In this document: piece after piece, positions 24,710 through 32,641 of the stretch | Position numbering within the stretch: the stretch's first letter is position 1 | How the letters are laid out: the number at the start of each line of letters is the position of its first letter | DNA from: Streptococcus parasanguinis | GTDB taxonomy: Bacteria; Bacillota; Bacilli; Lactobacillales; Streptococcaceae | Direction: 5' to 3' | Length of the DNA: 38,802 nucleotides | NCBI GenBank assembly: GCA_018377375.1 | Contig: JAGZZN010000011.1 | Location: forward strand, 1-38,802 | Made by a program: the position numbers and the translations under genes | The notes under the pieces: generated by a model | The model's database searches: none | What the model was told of the DNA's origin: nothing | The model's input: only the letters and a program-made list of their open reading frames with translations

Positions 24710-25525
24710 GTGAAAAAGAAACTGAAGTTAACTGGATTATTAGGAGCGGCCTTATTGGTCTTGACAGCTTGTGGAACCTCTCAAGTGACAGCTCAGTCGA
24801 CAGGTGGTTGGGAACGCTTCGTCTACTTCTTTGCAGAAGCCATCCGCTTCTTGTCCTTTGGCGGAAGTATCGGTGTAGGGATTATTGTCTTTACCATTGT
24901 CATACGGACGGTCCTCTTGCCTCTCTTCCAATATCAAATGAATTCAACCCGCAAAATGCAGGAAATTCAACCCCTCCTCAAGGAATTACAAGCTAAGTAT
25001 CCTGGGAAGGATCTTGATAGTCGGACCAAACTTTCTGAAGAGATGCGGGCCCTTTACAAGGAAAAAGGCGTCAAAACATCTTCAGCCTTTCTTCCTCTCT
25101 TGATTCAGATGCCGGTTTTGATGGCCTTATTCCAAGCGCTGAGCCGTGTCGAATTCCTTAAAGTTGGTCACTTCCTTTGGTTGGACCTTGGCGCGATCGA
25201 CCCGACTTACATCTTGCCGGTTCTTGCAGCGCTCTTCACATTTTTCAGTAGTTGGTTGACCAATAAAGCCATGCCAGAGCGCAATGGGAGTGCAACAACC
25301 ATGATGTATGTGATGCCTGTGATGATCTTCTTCTTTGCCTTGTTCTCAGCTAGCGGGGTCGCACTCTACTGGGTGACTTCCAATGCTTACCAAGTCGGAC
25401 AGACCTATCTCTTGAACAACCCCTTCAAGATTATCGCAGAGCGTGAAGCAAAAGAGCAAGCTTCGCGAGACATGGAAAAACAAAAACGCCGTGCCCTAAA
25501 CAAAGCACAGAAAAAGAAAAAATAA
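24710..25525 (+). CDS. yidC: Membrane protein insertase YidC/OxaA (lipoprotein)
   Basis: A 271-residue insertase helping to place proteins in the membrane. The N-terminus is a lipoprotein signal with lipobox LTAC (Cys21), followed by about five membrane segments including LLIQMPVLMALFQALSRV, and a basic C-terminal tail (REAKEQASRDMEKQKRRALN and following Lys-rich end) that would face ribosomes. Start is GTG 24710 with GAAAGGGA upstream; an in-frame ATG at 24686 overlaps rnpA and would spoil the signal peptide. The position rnpA-yidC-jag is the standard one in Firmicutes. Confidence 0.93.
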   Translation: MKKKLKLTGLLGAALLVLTACGTSQVTAQSTGGWERFVYFFAEAIRFLSFGGSIGVGIIVFTIVIRTVLLPLFQYQMNSTRKMQEIQPLLKELQAKYPGKDLDSRTKLSEEMRALYKEKGVKTSSAFLPLLIQMPVLMALFQALSRVEFLKVGHFLWLDLGAIDPTYILPVLAALFTFFSSWLTNKAMPERNGSATTMMYVMPVMIFFFALFSASGVALYWVTSNAYQVGQTYLLNNPFKIIAEREAKEQASRDMEKQKRRALNKAQKKKK

Positions 25526-25540
25526 GAAAGAGGTGGACAT

Positions 25541-26488
25541 ATGGTCCTATATACTGGAGCAACTGTTGAAGAAGCCATTCAAAAAGGCCTGAACGATTTA
25601 GATATTCCCCGTATGAAGGCACACATTACAGTTGTAGCGCGTGAGAAGAAAGGTTTTCTTGGCTTGTTTGGGAAAAAACCAGCCCAGGTTGAGATTGAGC
25701 CGATTGCAGAAACAACGGTTGTGAAAGCCAATCAAAAAGCCGTCAAAGGTGTCCCAGATGAAATCAATGCGCAAAACGAGCCGGTTAAGACAGTGAGCGA
25801 AGCAACGGTCGATCTCGGACGCGTCGTTGCAGCGATCAAAAAGGTCGAAGAAGAAGGAGAAGTTGTCTCTGAAGAAATCAAGACAGAAATCCTCAAACAT
25901 GACAAAGAAGCAGATACCGTTCTTGAAGAAAAAGGGCATGAACATATCCTTGAGAAGGTTAAAGAACCAGTAGCAAAAGAATCAAATGAGTCTGATTTCT
26001 CAAACCTTGGTATCGAAGTAGAGGAAAACTACAATATCGAAGAAGTCGTCACAGATGTGACAGCCTATGTTCAAACAGTAATCGATGAAATGGATGTGGA
26101 TGCGACCATCTCAAGTAGTCACAACCGCCGTACGGTCAATATGCAAATTGATACCAATGAGCCAGGACGTGTCATCGGCTACCATGGAAAAGTCTTGAAG
26201 GCTCTTCAACTCTTGGCACAAAACTATCTTTATAACCGCTACTCAAAAAATTTTTACATTACCATTAATGTTAATGACTATGTAGAACACCGGGCGGAAG
26301 TTCTTCAAAGCTATGCTCAGAAGTTGGCAACGCGTGCCCTTGAAGACGGGCAAGCCCAACAGACAGATCCAATGTCAAACAGTGAACGCAAAATCATTCA
26401 CCGGATCGTCTCTAAGATGGAAGGAGTCACTAGCTACTCTGAAGGGGAAGAACCAAACCGTTATGTAGTTGTCGACATTGAAGGATAA
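25541..26488 (+). CDS. jag: RNA-binding protein Jag/KhpB (EloR)
   Basis: A 315-residue protein in three parts: a Jag-N domain (1-55, with EKKGFLGLFGKKPAQVEIEP), a long acidic linker (about 60-165, rich in Glu/Lys/Val), and KH plus R3H domains. The KH GxxG loop is in NEPGRVIGYHGKVLKAL; the R3H Arg-x-x-x-His is in SERKIIHRI. In streptococci this protein works with KhpA and regulates cell elongation and division, and it is a target of the Ser/Thr kinase StkP. AGAGGTGG precedes ATG 25541. Terminator follows at 26511. Confidence 0.93.
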   Translation: MVLYTGATVEEAIQKGLNDLDIPRMKAHITVVAREKKGFLGLFGKKPAQVEIEPIAETTVVKANQKAVKGVPDEINAQNEPVKTVSEATVDLGRVVAAIKKVEEEGEVVSEEIKTEILKHDKEADTVLEEKGHEHILEKVKEPVAKESNESDFSNLGIEVEENYNIEEVVTDVTAYVQTVIDEMDVDATISSSHNRRTVNMQIDTNEPGRVIGYHGKVLKALQLLAQNYLYNRYSKNFYITINVNDYVEHRAEVLQSYAQKLATRALEDGQAQQTDPMSNSERKIIHRIVSKMEGVTSYSEGEEPNRYVVVDIEG

Positions 26489-26510
26489 TCTAGCTATTAT
26501 TTCCCATAAG

Positions 26511-26544
26511 GGAGAGACGGGATTGAGCCGATCTCTCCTTTTTT
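26511..26544 (+). terminator. Terminator after jag
   Basis: GGAGAGACGG (26511-26520) pairs with CCG-A-TCTCTCC (26528-26538, one bulged A) and is followed by TTTTTT. Confidence 0.85.
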
Positions 26545-26563
26545 AGGTTTAGAAAGGAAGCAG

Positions 26564-27193
26564 ATGGCATTTGCAGCGATTCGAGAGTTTTTAAAGCTTC
26601 AAGGAATTCACTACCAGGCCCCAGCAAAGGCTGGGGTGCTAGCCCCAGAGATGGAGCAGTATCGTGCCCTAGCTCAAGCGGCTCGTAAGGAATTCACCGA
26701 TTTGGTCTCAGTCTTTCAGCAGCGCCACCCTTACTTGGAGCAGGATCGGACAAGCCAATGGATGAACCAGGCCCAGGTCTTGCGGCCTCATTTTTGGGCC
26801 TATCTAAAAGGAGAAGGGACGATGGCAGAGCCTATGTTTGCCCTGAGACTTTATGGGGATGCAGCTGATTTTGGAGTTTCCTTAGAGGTGAGCTTTATCG
26901 AGCGAAAAAAGGACGAGCAGAGCCTTCAAAAACAACACAAGGTTCTCACCCTTCCTATCTCTCAGCCAGTTTATTATTTCGCCCAGAAAAATGGAGAGAG
27001 TCAAAGGGTAGAAGGGACAGAAAAGAATCGCCATGATCTGTTGCAAGCAGTAGCAGAAGGGGAGGTTCGTAAGGTTCTCGTCAAATACGAGGTTTCTCTA
27101 GTCAAGGAGGGTTCTCTTGAGGATGTCTTGGATCAGTTGCAAGAGGCGCTGGTGGCTCTGGAACCCTATTACTTGGCAACCCGTCAGGTGTAG
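26564..27193 (+). CDS. Unrecognised 209-residue protein between jag and rpmH
   Basis: I do not recognise this family with confidence. The protein is soluble in appearance, with no signal or membrane segment. It starts MAFAAIREFLKLQGIHYQAP, then has a helical stretch with QRHPYLEQDRTSQWMNQAQ, a RPHFWAYLKGEG segment, a beta-rich middle (MFALRLYGDAADFGVSLEVS), and a final helical part. The mixture suggests a compact alpha/beta domain. AAAGGAAG precedes ATG 26564. It sits alone behind the jag terminator and ahead of the rpmH promoter; no promoter of its own is obvious in the 20 bases between the terminator and the ATG, so it may depend on readthrough from jag. Confidence 0.75.
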   Translation: MAFAAIREFLKLQGIHYQAPAKAGVLAPEMEQYRALAQAARKEFTDLVSVFQQRHPYLEQDRTSQWMNQAQVLRPHFWAYLKGEGTMAEPMFALRLYGDAADFGVSLEVSFIERKKDEQSLQKQHKVLTLPISQPVYYFAQKNGESQRVEGTEKNRHDLLQAVAEGEVRKVLVKYEVSLVKEGSLEDVLDQLQEALVALEPYYLATRQV

Positions 27194-27238
27194 AAAGGTG
27201 TTCTCCGACCTGTATTTGCAACAATTTTGCCATAGCTA

Positions 27239-27267
27239 TTGACAAATAGAGTCGAATCCGATAGAAT
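27239..27267 (+). promoter_or_regulatory. Strong promoter of rpmH
   Basis: Consensus TTGACA at 27239-27244 and TAGAAT at 27262-27267 with an ideal 17-bp spacer. About 70 bases of leader follow, holding GTTTAG/CTAAAC (27278-27283/27305-27310) and the overlapping palindrome TAGCCGGCTA (27298-27307). Confidence 0.85.
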
Positions 27268-27340
27268 AGTAAAGTATGTTTAGTAACTGATCACAACTAG
27301 CCGGCTAAACGAATACAAAATCTATGAGGAGGTATTCATC

Positions 27341-27475
27341 GTGAAACGTACTTATCAACCAAGTAAACTTCGTCGTGCGCGCAAACATGGTTTCCGTCAC
27401 CGTATGGCAACTAAAAATGGTCGTCGCGTATTGGCAGCTCGTCGTCGTAAAGGACGCAAAGTTTTGGCTGCCTAA
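27341..27475 (+). CDS. rpmH: Ribosomal protein bL34 (GTG start)
   Basis: A 44-residue, very basic protein of the large ribosomal subunit, MKRTYQPSKLRRARKHGF and onward, ending GRKVLAA; this is the full and normal bL34 length. Start is GTG 27341 behind a strong GAGGAGG site. It has the strongest promoter in the window and its own terminator. Confidence 0.97.
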   Translation: MKRTYQPSKLRRARKHGFRHRMATKNGRRVLAARRRKGRKVLAA

Positions 27476-27490
27476 TTCAGATAAAAACCT

Positions 27491-27530
27491 AAAAACCAGT
27501 AGAAACTCGAGACTACTGGTTTTTGTTTTG
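27491..27530 (+). terminator. Terminator after rpmH
   Basis: AAAAACCAGTAG (27491-27502) pairs perfectly with CTACTGGTTTTT (27513-27524), 10-base loop, T-rich exit. Confidence 0.92.
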
Positions 27531-27557
27531 TCCGAAAGTGAATTTAGAGGCGCTTTC

Positions 27558-27566
27558 TGCTATAAT
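27558..27566 (+). promoter_or_regulatory. Extended -10 promoter of tatD-rnmV
   Basis: TGCTATAAT (TGn plus perfect TATAAT), no clear -35; 34 bases before the tatD ATG. Confidence 0.6.
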
Positions 27567-27600
27567 AGAAAGAAGAAAAACTCGGAAGAAAAGGAAGATC

Positions 27601-28371
27601 ATGCAGATTTTTGATACCCACACCCATCTCAATGTGGAAGAATTCGCAGGAAAAGAACAAGAAGAGCTCGACTTGGCCAAGGAAATGGGTGTTGTAGCCC
27701 ACAATATCGTTGGTTTTGACAAACCGACGATTGAGCGTGCCATGGAGTTGGCAGACCAGCATCCAGAACTCTATCTCACGCTTGGTTGGCACCCCACTGA
27801 GGCAGGCGATTATACTCCTGAAGTGGAGGCCTATTTACTTGAACAGCTAAAACATCCCAAAGTTGTCGCACTCGGAGAAATCGGTCTGGATTACCACTGG
27901 ATGACGGCACCAAAAGATGTCCAAGAAAAGGTTTTTCGTCGTCAGATTCAATTGTCTAAGGACTTGGACCTCCCCTTTGTGGTGCATACACGCGATGCTT
28001 TAGAAGATACTTATGGCATCATCAAGAGTGAAGGAGTTGGTCCTCGCGGTGGGATCATGCATTCTTTCTCAGGAAGTTTAGAAGAAGCGAAACGCTTCAT
28101 GGGTCTGGGAATGATGATTTCTTTTTCTGGAGTGGTGACCTTTAAGAAAGCCACAGATGTCCAAGAAGCGGCAGCTGGCCTTCCATTAGACAAGATCTTG
28201 GTTGAAACAGACGCCCCTTATCTGGCACCAGTTCCCAAACGTGGTCGGGAAAATAAAACAGCCTACACTCGTTATGTGGTAGATTTTATTGCAGAACTAC
28301 GTGGCTTAACAACAGAAGAAGTGGCTCAGGCAACCTATGACAATGCAAGAAAGGTATTTGGCCTTGACTGA
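27601..28371 (+). CDS. tatD: TatD family metal-dependent DNase
   Basis: A 256-residue TIM-barrel metal-dependent hydrolase; TatD proteins are 3'-5' DNases (and in some species RNases). Metal ligands are in place: His7/His9 in FDTHTHL, Glu93 in LGEIGLDYHW, a His in FVVHTRDA, a His in GGIMHSFSGS, and the Asp of VETDAPYLAP. ATG 27601 is preceded by AAGGAAG; a longer frame starting at 27523 would run through the promoter and terminator region and is rejected. Overlaps rnmV, as in related streptococci. Confidence 0.93.
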   Translation: MQIFDTHTHLNVEEFAGKEQEELDLAKEMGVVAHNIVGFDKPTIERAMELADQHPELYLTLGWHPTEAGDYTPEVEAYLLEQLKHPKVVALGEIGLDYHWMTAPKDVQEKVFRRQIQLSKDLDLPFVVHTRDALEDTYGIIKSEGVGPRGGIMHSFSGSLEEAKRFMGLGMMISFSGVVTFKKATDVQEAAAGLPLDKILVETDAPYLAPVPKRGRENKTAYTRYVVDFIAELRGLTTEEVAQATYDNARKVFGLD

Positions 28372-28933
28372 GAAAAGAAAAATACCAGAAGTGATTGTCG
28401 TGGAGGGCAAGGACGACACAGCCAATCTCCGTCGTTTTTATGAGGTGGATACCTATGAAACGCGAGGTTCTGCGATCGATCAAGATGACTTGGAACGAAT
28501 TGCTACCTTGCAAGAGTTGCGTGGGGTCATTGTCTTTACGGATCCAGACTATAATGGCGAGCGAATTCGCAAGATCATTATGCAAGAGGTGCCCCAGGCC
28601 AAGCATGCCTTTTTAAATCGTGGCGAAGCAGTCCCCAAATCCAAGACTAAGGGGTGTTCCTTGGGAGTGGAGCATGCCAGTTTTGAAGACTTAGAAAAAG
28701 CCCTAGCTGGACTGGTCGGGTCTTACGAAGATGAAAATTTCTTTGATATCACAAAGACCGACTTGATGCGTCTCGGTCTTTTGATGGGAAGCGATAGTCG
28801 CAAACGACGAGAATACTTAGGAGAAGCCTTGCGCATCGGCTACTGCAATGGCAAGCAATTGATCAAACGCTTGGAGTTGTTTGGAATTAGTTTGGCTGAG
28901 GTTGAAGCTACCATGAAAAGTTATGAGAATTGA
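28364..28933 (+). CDS. rnmV: Ribonuclease M5
   Basis: A 189-residue Toprim-domain nuclease that matures 5S rRNA. The Toprim Glu is in VIVVEGKDD near the N-terminus, and the DxD part is in IVFTDPDYNGE; the PKSKTKGCSLGVEHA segment is typical. Start is uncertain: ATG 28337 and 28343 and TTG 28358 are in frame, but TTG 28364 (MTEKRKIPEV) has AGAAAGG nine bases upstream and fits the usual short N-terminus. It overlaps the tatD stop by 8 bases. Confidence 0.9.
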   Translation: MTEKRKIPEVIVVEGKDDTANLRRFYEVDTYETRGSAIDQDDLERIATLQELRGVIVFTDPDYNGERIRKIIMQEVPQAKHAFLNRGEAVPKSKTKGCSLGVEHASFEDLEKALAGLVGSYEDENFFDITKTDLMRLGLLMGSDSRKRREYLGEALRIGYCNGKQLIKRLELFGISLAEVEATMKSYEN

Positions 28934-29065
28934 GAAACTCCCCCAAAAGCAAGGGGAAGATGACGCAATAGAAGTAAGTATATACGGTTTAATCAGGCTT
29001 GGTTGCAAGCATTAGAAAAGTGACTCCATAGGATTTGTTATGAGTGTAGATAATGAGGATAATTT

Positions 29066-30475
29066 ATGGGAATCTTCGATTTTTTAAAAAAGACAGAAAC
29101 AACTGAAGCAACAAACAAAACAGTAGAGTCAATTGACAAAACATGCTTGGGAGTTCTAGAACTATTTCCGATAAAGGAGACGAATGAGTTATTGATTATT
29201 GGGAGCTTAGAGGGCGGACTCAAGGTTGGGGATTGTCTGCAATTTTGCAATCCCGATCAAGGTATGGACGCTCTTGGTTCTGTAGTCGTGAAAAAACTCA
29301 TTAATCAAAATAAGGATGTAGATGTTCTCACGGATGAATCTCTAGCTCATTTGGTCATCGATATGGAAACTTCCTTGGTTAATCTTAAAAAGGGAAGTGT
29401 TCTCTATAGTTATGGTGTCGATGAGGAACAACGGCTATCAAGCTATACAGATGCTCTTTATAACGCGTTTGTAATTGTCCAAAAAGGTCAAATGTCCAAT
29501 GAAGACTATCAAGCCGCTAGTCTTGATGATAGCATAGAAATATTGCGCCTCTTTTTATGGGAGTGCCGTCAAAATCAGAAAACTGAAAGTGAAGAAAGCT
29601 ATCAAGCTAACACTCGAAAGCTAGAACGCCTAGCAGAAATCGTCAAGGACAAGTTGTTAGCAGCAGATTCGATTTACGCGGTCTTTTCAGAAAAAACGGG
29701 GGAAGCGTATCTTTTCTCAACGACCTATGATAAAGGTGAAGAGGGCTATCTCTGTTCAGACCCGATGATCATGCTATATACGCCGCGTTGGTATCACCAA
29801 TTTAAGGAAACCATTGATCGTCGACCAAATTCAGTTGTGAAACTGATTGAAAATACAGCAGATAAAAAAGGAATTGAGAATTTTCTTGGGACAGCCTTTT
29901 ACTTAAATGGAGCTTTGGGAGCAGCCTTTAATACCAAGGAAGTCAGCATTAGTGCTTCTGTTTTGGTTCAGAAACCAGATTTTTCGAACCTACCAGAGAT
30001 ACAAGTTCCTGTTATGAATCCTGATATTGTAAGATGGATGCTGTTGATGGGGCAGATGGATAAGCCTACAACAGATGACGAAGAAGTAATATATAAGCTC
30101 TATTATAAATTCTTCTCAGCAGCCATGCCAAAAGCCAAACTCCTCATTCCTTTAAATGCTACTTCGGGATTCCCCGATAAGAGTCAGGGAGCCAACTCCT
30201 TTGTATTGAAAGAAGACGCTAAGTTCAGCATCCCAGTCAGAGAAGGAAAAGATGGGCGCAATTCTGTGCCAGTATTTACTGATTGGAAACGTCTGCGAAT
30301 GGTCTTTGATGAAAAGTGGAATGGCATGATTGAAGAAGCTGGTGGCATGATTGAAGGCTTTGACTATGCCATAAATCCAACGGAGTATTATGAAGCGGGT
30401 GCCTATGTTAGCCTAACAGCTTTTAAGGAAATGCAAAAGTTTAGTGAGGAACTAGAAGGCAGAGATAAAGATTAG
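29066..30475 (+). CDS. SseB-domain protein with N-terminal translation-factor-like barrel
   Basis: A 469-residue soluble protein. The C-terminal part (about 340-455) looks like SseB: KAKLLIPLNATSGF, a spaced FSIPVREGKDGRNSVPVFTD, then MIEGFDYAINPTE. The N-terminal part (about 24-115) resembles the beta-barrel domain 2 of EF-Tu-type factors (LIIGSLEGGLKVGD... then LKKGSVLYS), but no GTPase domain is present. The middle (about 120-330) is unassigned. GAGGA six bases before ATG 29066 supports the start. It and the next gene interrupt the usual rnmV-ksgA neighbourhood and look more AT-rich than their neighbours. Function unknown; both domain assignments rest on eye comparison. Confidence 0.7.
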   Translation: MGIFDFLKKTETTEATNKTVESIDKTCLGVLELFPIKETNELLIIGSLEGGLKVGDCLQFCNPDQGMDALGSVVVKKLINQNKDVDVLTDESLAHLVIDMETSLVNLKKGSVLYSYGVDEEQRLSSYTDALYNAFVIVQKGQMSNEDYQAASLDDSIEILRLFLWECRQNQKTESEESYQANTRKLERLAEIVKDKLLAADSIYAVFSEKTGEAYLFSTTYDKGEEGYLCSDPMIMLYTPRWYHQFKETIDRRPNSVVKLIENTADKKGIENFLGTAFYLNGALGAAFNTKEVSISASVLVQKPDFSNLPEIQVPVMNPDIVRWMLLMGQMDKPTTDDEEVIYKLYYKFFSAAMPKAKLLIPLNATSGFPDKSQGANSFVLKEDAKFSIPVREGKDGRNSVPVFTDWKRLRMVFDEKWNGMIEEAGGMIEGFDYAINPTEYYEAGAYVSLTAFKEMQKFSEELEGRDKD

Positions 30476-30563
30476 AGAGTTTCTTTCATTGGGAAACTAT
30501 ATAGTTTTATCTACATCTTACCTGAACCACTACCCTTTTTCAAAGATTTTGAAAGGAAATGGA

Positions 30564-31277
30564 ATGGCGAATAGAAGTTATATTTACTTAAAAAACGGAG
30601 ATGAAGCTCGTATCTTAACAGAGGGAATTTACACGATACCTTATTTTTGGCAATTGTTTTGGGATGAAGAAGATTTAAAAGCTCCTATTGCTCTCTGGGA
30701 AACAGCAGAAGAACTTGAAGAAGATGAAGAACAAGCAGAAAGATTTTACCAAGAGCAGAATGTAGATATCTTGCTTCCTATTGAAAAATTCCAGCAAAAC
30801 GCCCTCCAAAATCGGTCTTTTTTAGAAGAAAATGCTTCTCAGACCTTACAATTATATGATGCCTTTGTTCGTTATATTCTTGCAAACGTAAAAGATGGTG
30901 ATGTGCTCGGATTTGATGTCTTAGATGTTGTTTTTATGGACCAAGTGTCTGTTGTTTCTGATAAACTGTTAAAAAATATACGAGCTATTCGGGAAAATCA
31001 ACCCAAAGATTTAGATTTTTCTTTGACAGAAAAGAACTTAATTGGTCTTGCTATGGGCTTTCCTGATTATTATGCTTCAGAATTATTGCCAGAAGACAAT
31101 ATTCTAGATTCGGTTGCCTATCAGGATGAACTGAAGAAAATGAACCCCCAAGAAGATAAGAAAGCGATCGATATGACTGGAGCCGATTCACAAGGGAACA
31201 AGTCTCGTGTTCTTTTAGTGTTTTGGATTTTGTTGGCATTAGGAATTATGTGGGTTTTATATATTGTTTTTAGCTAA
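30564..31277 (+). CDS. MANRSYxY-type protein with C-terminal membrane anchor
   Basis: A 237-residue protein beginning MANRSYIYLKNGDE, a start shared by a widespread family of uncharacterised bacterial proteins. The middle is acidic and helical (for example AEELEEDEEQAERFYQEQN); the C-terminus is one membrane segment (VLLVFWILLALGIMWVLYIV) after a short polar linker, so it is probably tail-anchored with its bulk in the cytoplasm. I choose ATG 30564, with AAAGGA upstream, over the TTG at 30489. It lies 88 bases after the SseB-like gene and 19 before ksgA, so the three may be co-transcribed. Function unknown. Confidence 0.72.
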   Translation: MANRSYIYLKNGDEARILTEGIYTIPYFWQLFWDEEDLKAPIALWETAEELEEDEEQAERFYQEQNVDILLPIEKFQQNALQNRSFLEENASQTLQLYDAFVRYILANVKDGDVLGFDVLDVVFMDQVSVVSDKLLKNIRAIRENQPKDLDFSLTEKNLIGLAMGFPDYYASELLPEDNILDSVAYQDELKKMNPQEDKKAIDMTGADSQGNKSRVLLVFWILLALGIMWVLYIVFS

Positions 31278-31296
31278 TAAATAGAAAAGAGAATAC

Positions 31297-32172
31297 ATGA
31301 GAATTGCAGATTATAGCGTGACCAAGGCAGTGCTGGAGCGTCACGGATTTACCTTTAAAAAATCCTTCGGTCAAAACTTTTTGACCGATACCAACATCCT
31401 TCAAAAAATTGTGGATACGGCAGAGATCGATAAGCAGGTCAATGTCATCGAAATTGGTCCTGGGATTGGGGCACTTACTGAGTTCTTGGCAGAAAATGCC
31501 GCAGAAGTCATGGCCTTTGAGATCGATGACCGCTTGGTTCCTATTTTGGCGGATACCTTACGGGATTTTGATAATGTCACAGTTGTCAACCAAGACATCC
31601 TCAAGGTAGACCTCAACCAGTACATCGCAGAGTTTAAAAATCCAGACCTTCCGATCAAGGTGGTGGCTAACCTTCCGTATTACATCACAACTCCCATCCT
31701 CATGCACTTGATCGAATCCAAGATTCCTTTCCAAGAATTTGTGGTCATGATGCAAAAAGAGGTGGCAGACCGCATCTCGGCTGAGCCCAACACCAAGGCT
31801 TATGGTTCTTTATCCATTGCAGTCCAATACTATATGACTGCTAAGGTAGCCTTTATCGTGCCTCGCACCGTCTTTGTGCCAGCACCAAACGTCGACTCTG
31901 CCATTTTGAAGATGGTCCGTCGCGAAGAACCAGCAGTAGCTGTCAAGGATGAAGATTTCTTCTTCTCTGTCAGCAAGGCTAGCTTTGTCCACCGCCGCAA
32001 AACACTTTGGAACAACTTGACTAGTCGCTTTGGCAAGACCGAAGAAATCAAAGCCAAACTGGAAGCAGGAATCCAAGCTGCAGGCCTGCAACCTTCTGTA
32101 CGAGGAGAAGCTCTGAGCTTAGAAGACTTCGCTCGCCTAGCAGATGGCCTTCTAGAAGTAGGAATAAAATAA
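31297..32172 (+). CDS. ksgA: 16S rRNA dimethyladenosine transferase KsgA
   Basis: A 291-residue SAM-dependent methyltransferase that dimethylates two adjacent adenines at the 3' end of 16S rRNA (m6-2A1518/A1519 in E. coli numbering) during 30S maturation. Motif I IEIGPGIG is at 51-58 and the catalytic NLPYY at 125-129; the target-recognition C-terminal domain is complete. The length is normal. A 12-bp terminator hairpin follows closely. Confidence 0.95.
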   Translation: MRIADYSVTKAVLERHGFTFKKSFGQNFLTDTNILQKIVDTAEIDKQVNVIEIGPGIGALTEFLAENAAEVMAFEIDDRLVPILADTLRDFDNVTVVNQDILKVDLNQYIAEFKNPDLPIKVVANLPYYITTPILMHLIESKIPFQEFVVMMQKEVADRISAEPNTKAYGSLSIAVQYYMTAKVAFIVPRTVFVPAPNVDSAILKMVRREEPAVAVKDEDFFFSVSKASFVHRRKTLWNNLTSRFGKTEEIKAKLEAGIQAAGLQPSVRGEALSLEDFARLADGLLEVGIK

Positions 32173-32177
32173 CAGAA

Positions 32178-32210
32178 AAGACATGAGCTTCGTAGCTCAT
32201 GTCTTGTTTT
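32178..32210. terminator. Bidirectional terminator between ksgA and tRNA-Ser
   Basis: AAGACATGAGCT (32178-32189) pairs perfectly with AGCTCATGTCTT (32194-32205) with A-rich left and T-rich right flanks, so it can end both ksgA and the minus-strand tRNA transcript. Confidence 0.88.
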
Positions 32211-32217
32211 TGTAGAA

Positions 32218-32306
32218 GGAAAGGACGGGATTTGAACCCGCGCGTGAATAAAAATCCACTTGCCGGATTTCGAGTCCGGTGCCGTACCGAGCTGGGCCAC
32301 CTTTCC
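32218..32306 (-). tRNA. tRNA-Ser (anticodon CGA)
   Basis: Read on the minus strand: acceptor GGAAAGG pairs with CCTTTCC, the anticodon stem CCGGA/TCCGG encloses CTCGAAA (anticodon CGA, codon UCG), and the T-loop is TTCAAAT. A long variable arm with a 6-bp stem (GTGGAT/ATTCAC) fits the class II serine type. No CCA is encoded. The discriminator base reads T, where bacterial serine tRNAs usually have G. Confidence 0.92.
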
Positions 32307-32310
32307 AAGA

Positions 32311-32393
32311 TGCGGAGAAAGGGATTTGAACCCTCACGCCCGAAGGGGCACATGCGCCTGAAGCATGCGTGTCTGCCGTTCCACCACCTCCGC
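32311..32393 (-). tRNA. tRNA-Leu (anticodon CAG)
   Basis: Read on the minus strand: acceptor GCGGAGG pairs with TCTCCGC (one G-U) and the discriminator is A, as expected for leucine. The stem CATGC/GCATG encloses TTCAGGC (anticodon CAG, codon CUG). A long variable arm is present and the T-loop is TTCAAAT. It lies four bases upstream of tRNA-Ser in the same transcript. No CCA is encoded. Confidence 0.93.
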
Positions 32394-32401
32394 ATAGTTC
32401 T

Positions 32402-32429
32402 ATTATACACTTTTTAGGAAAAATGCCAA
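32402..32429 (-). promoter_or_regulatory. Promoter of the tRNA-Leu/tRNA-Ser pair
   Basis: On the minus strand TTGGCA (32429-32424) and TATAAT (32407-32402) are separated by 16 bp, nine bases before the tRNA-Leu 5' end. Confidence 0.75.
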
Positions 32430-32481
32430 GGAAAAAAAGGAAGGTGCCCTTTCCCGAATTCTGCTAAAAGACAAGTCATAA

Positions 32482-32575
32482 CGGATACTCCGTCTTCTGT
32501 TTCTATCCGTTTAAAAAACGAACCTATTCGTTTCTAAAAGCGTTCGGAGAGGTTCACTTTTCGTTTTTTCTTATC
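32482..32575. other. Structured intergenic sequence upstream of rsgA
   Basis: The 248-base gap between tRNA-Leu and rsgA holds two inverted repeats: CGGATA/TATCCG (32482-32487/32504-32509) and GAACCT/AGGTTC (32520-32525/32550-32555). The second is flanked by A6 on the left and T-rich sequence on the right, so it could terminate transcription on either strand. No ORF or known riboswitch is recognised. Confidence 0.45.
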
Positions 32576-32603
32576 AAGCAATCCAGCCTTATTTCTCATT
32601 TTT

Positions 32604-32612
32604 TGGTATAAT
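32604..32612 (+). promoter_or_regulatory. Extended -10 promoter of the rsgA operon
   Basis: TGG followed by TATAAT, 29 bases before the rsgA TTG; -35 not clear. Confidence 0.6.
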
Positions 32613-32641
32613 AGATAGTATTAATCTCAAAGGAGTGCGAT

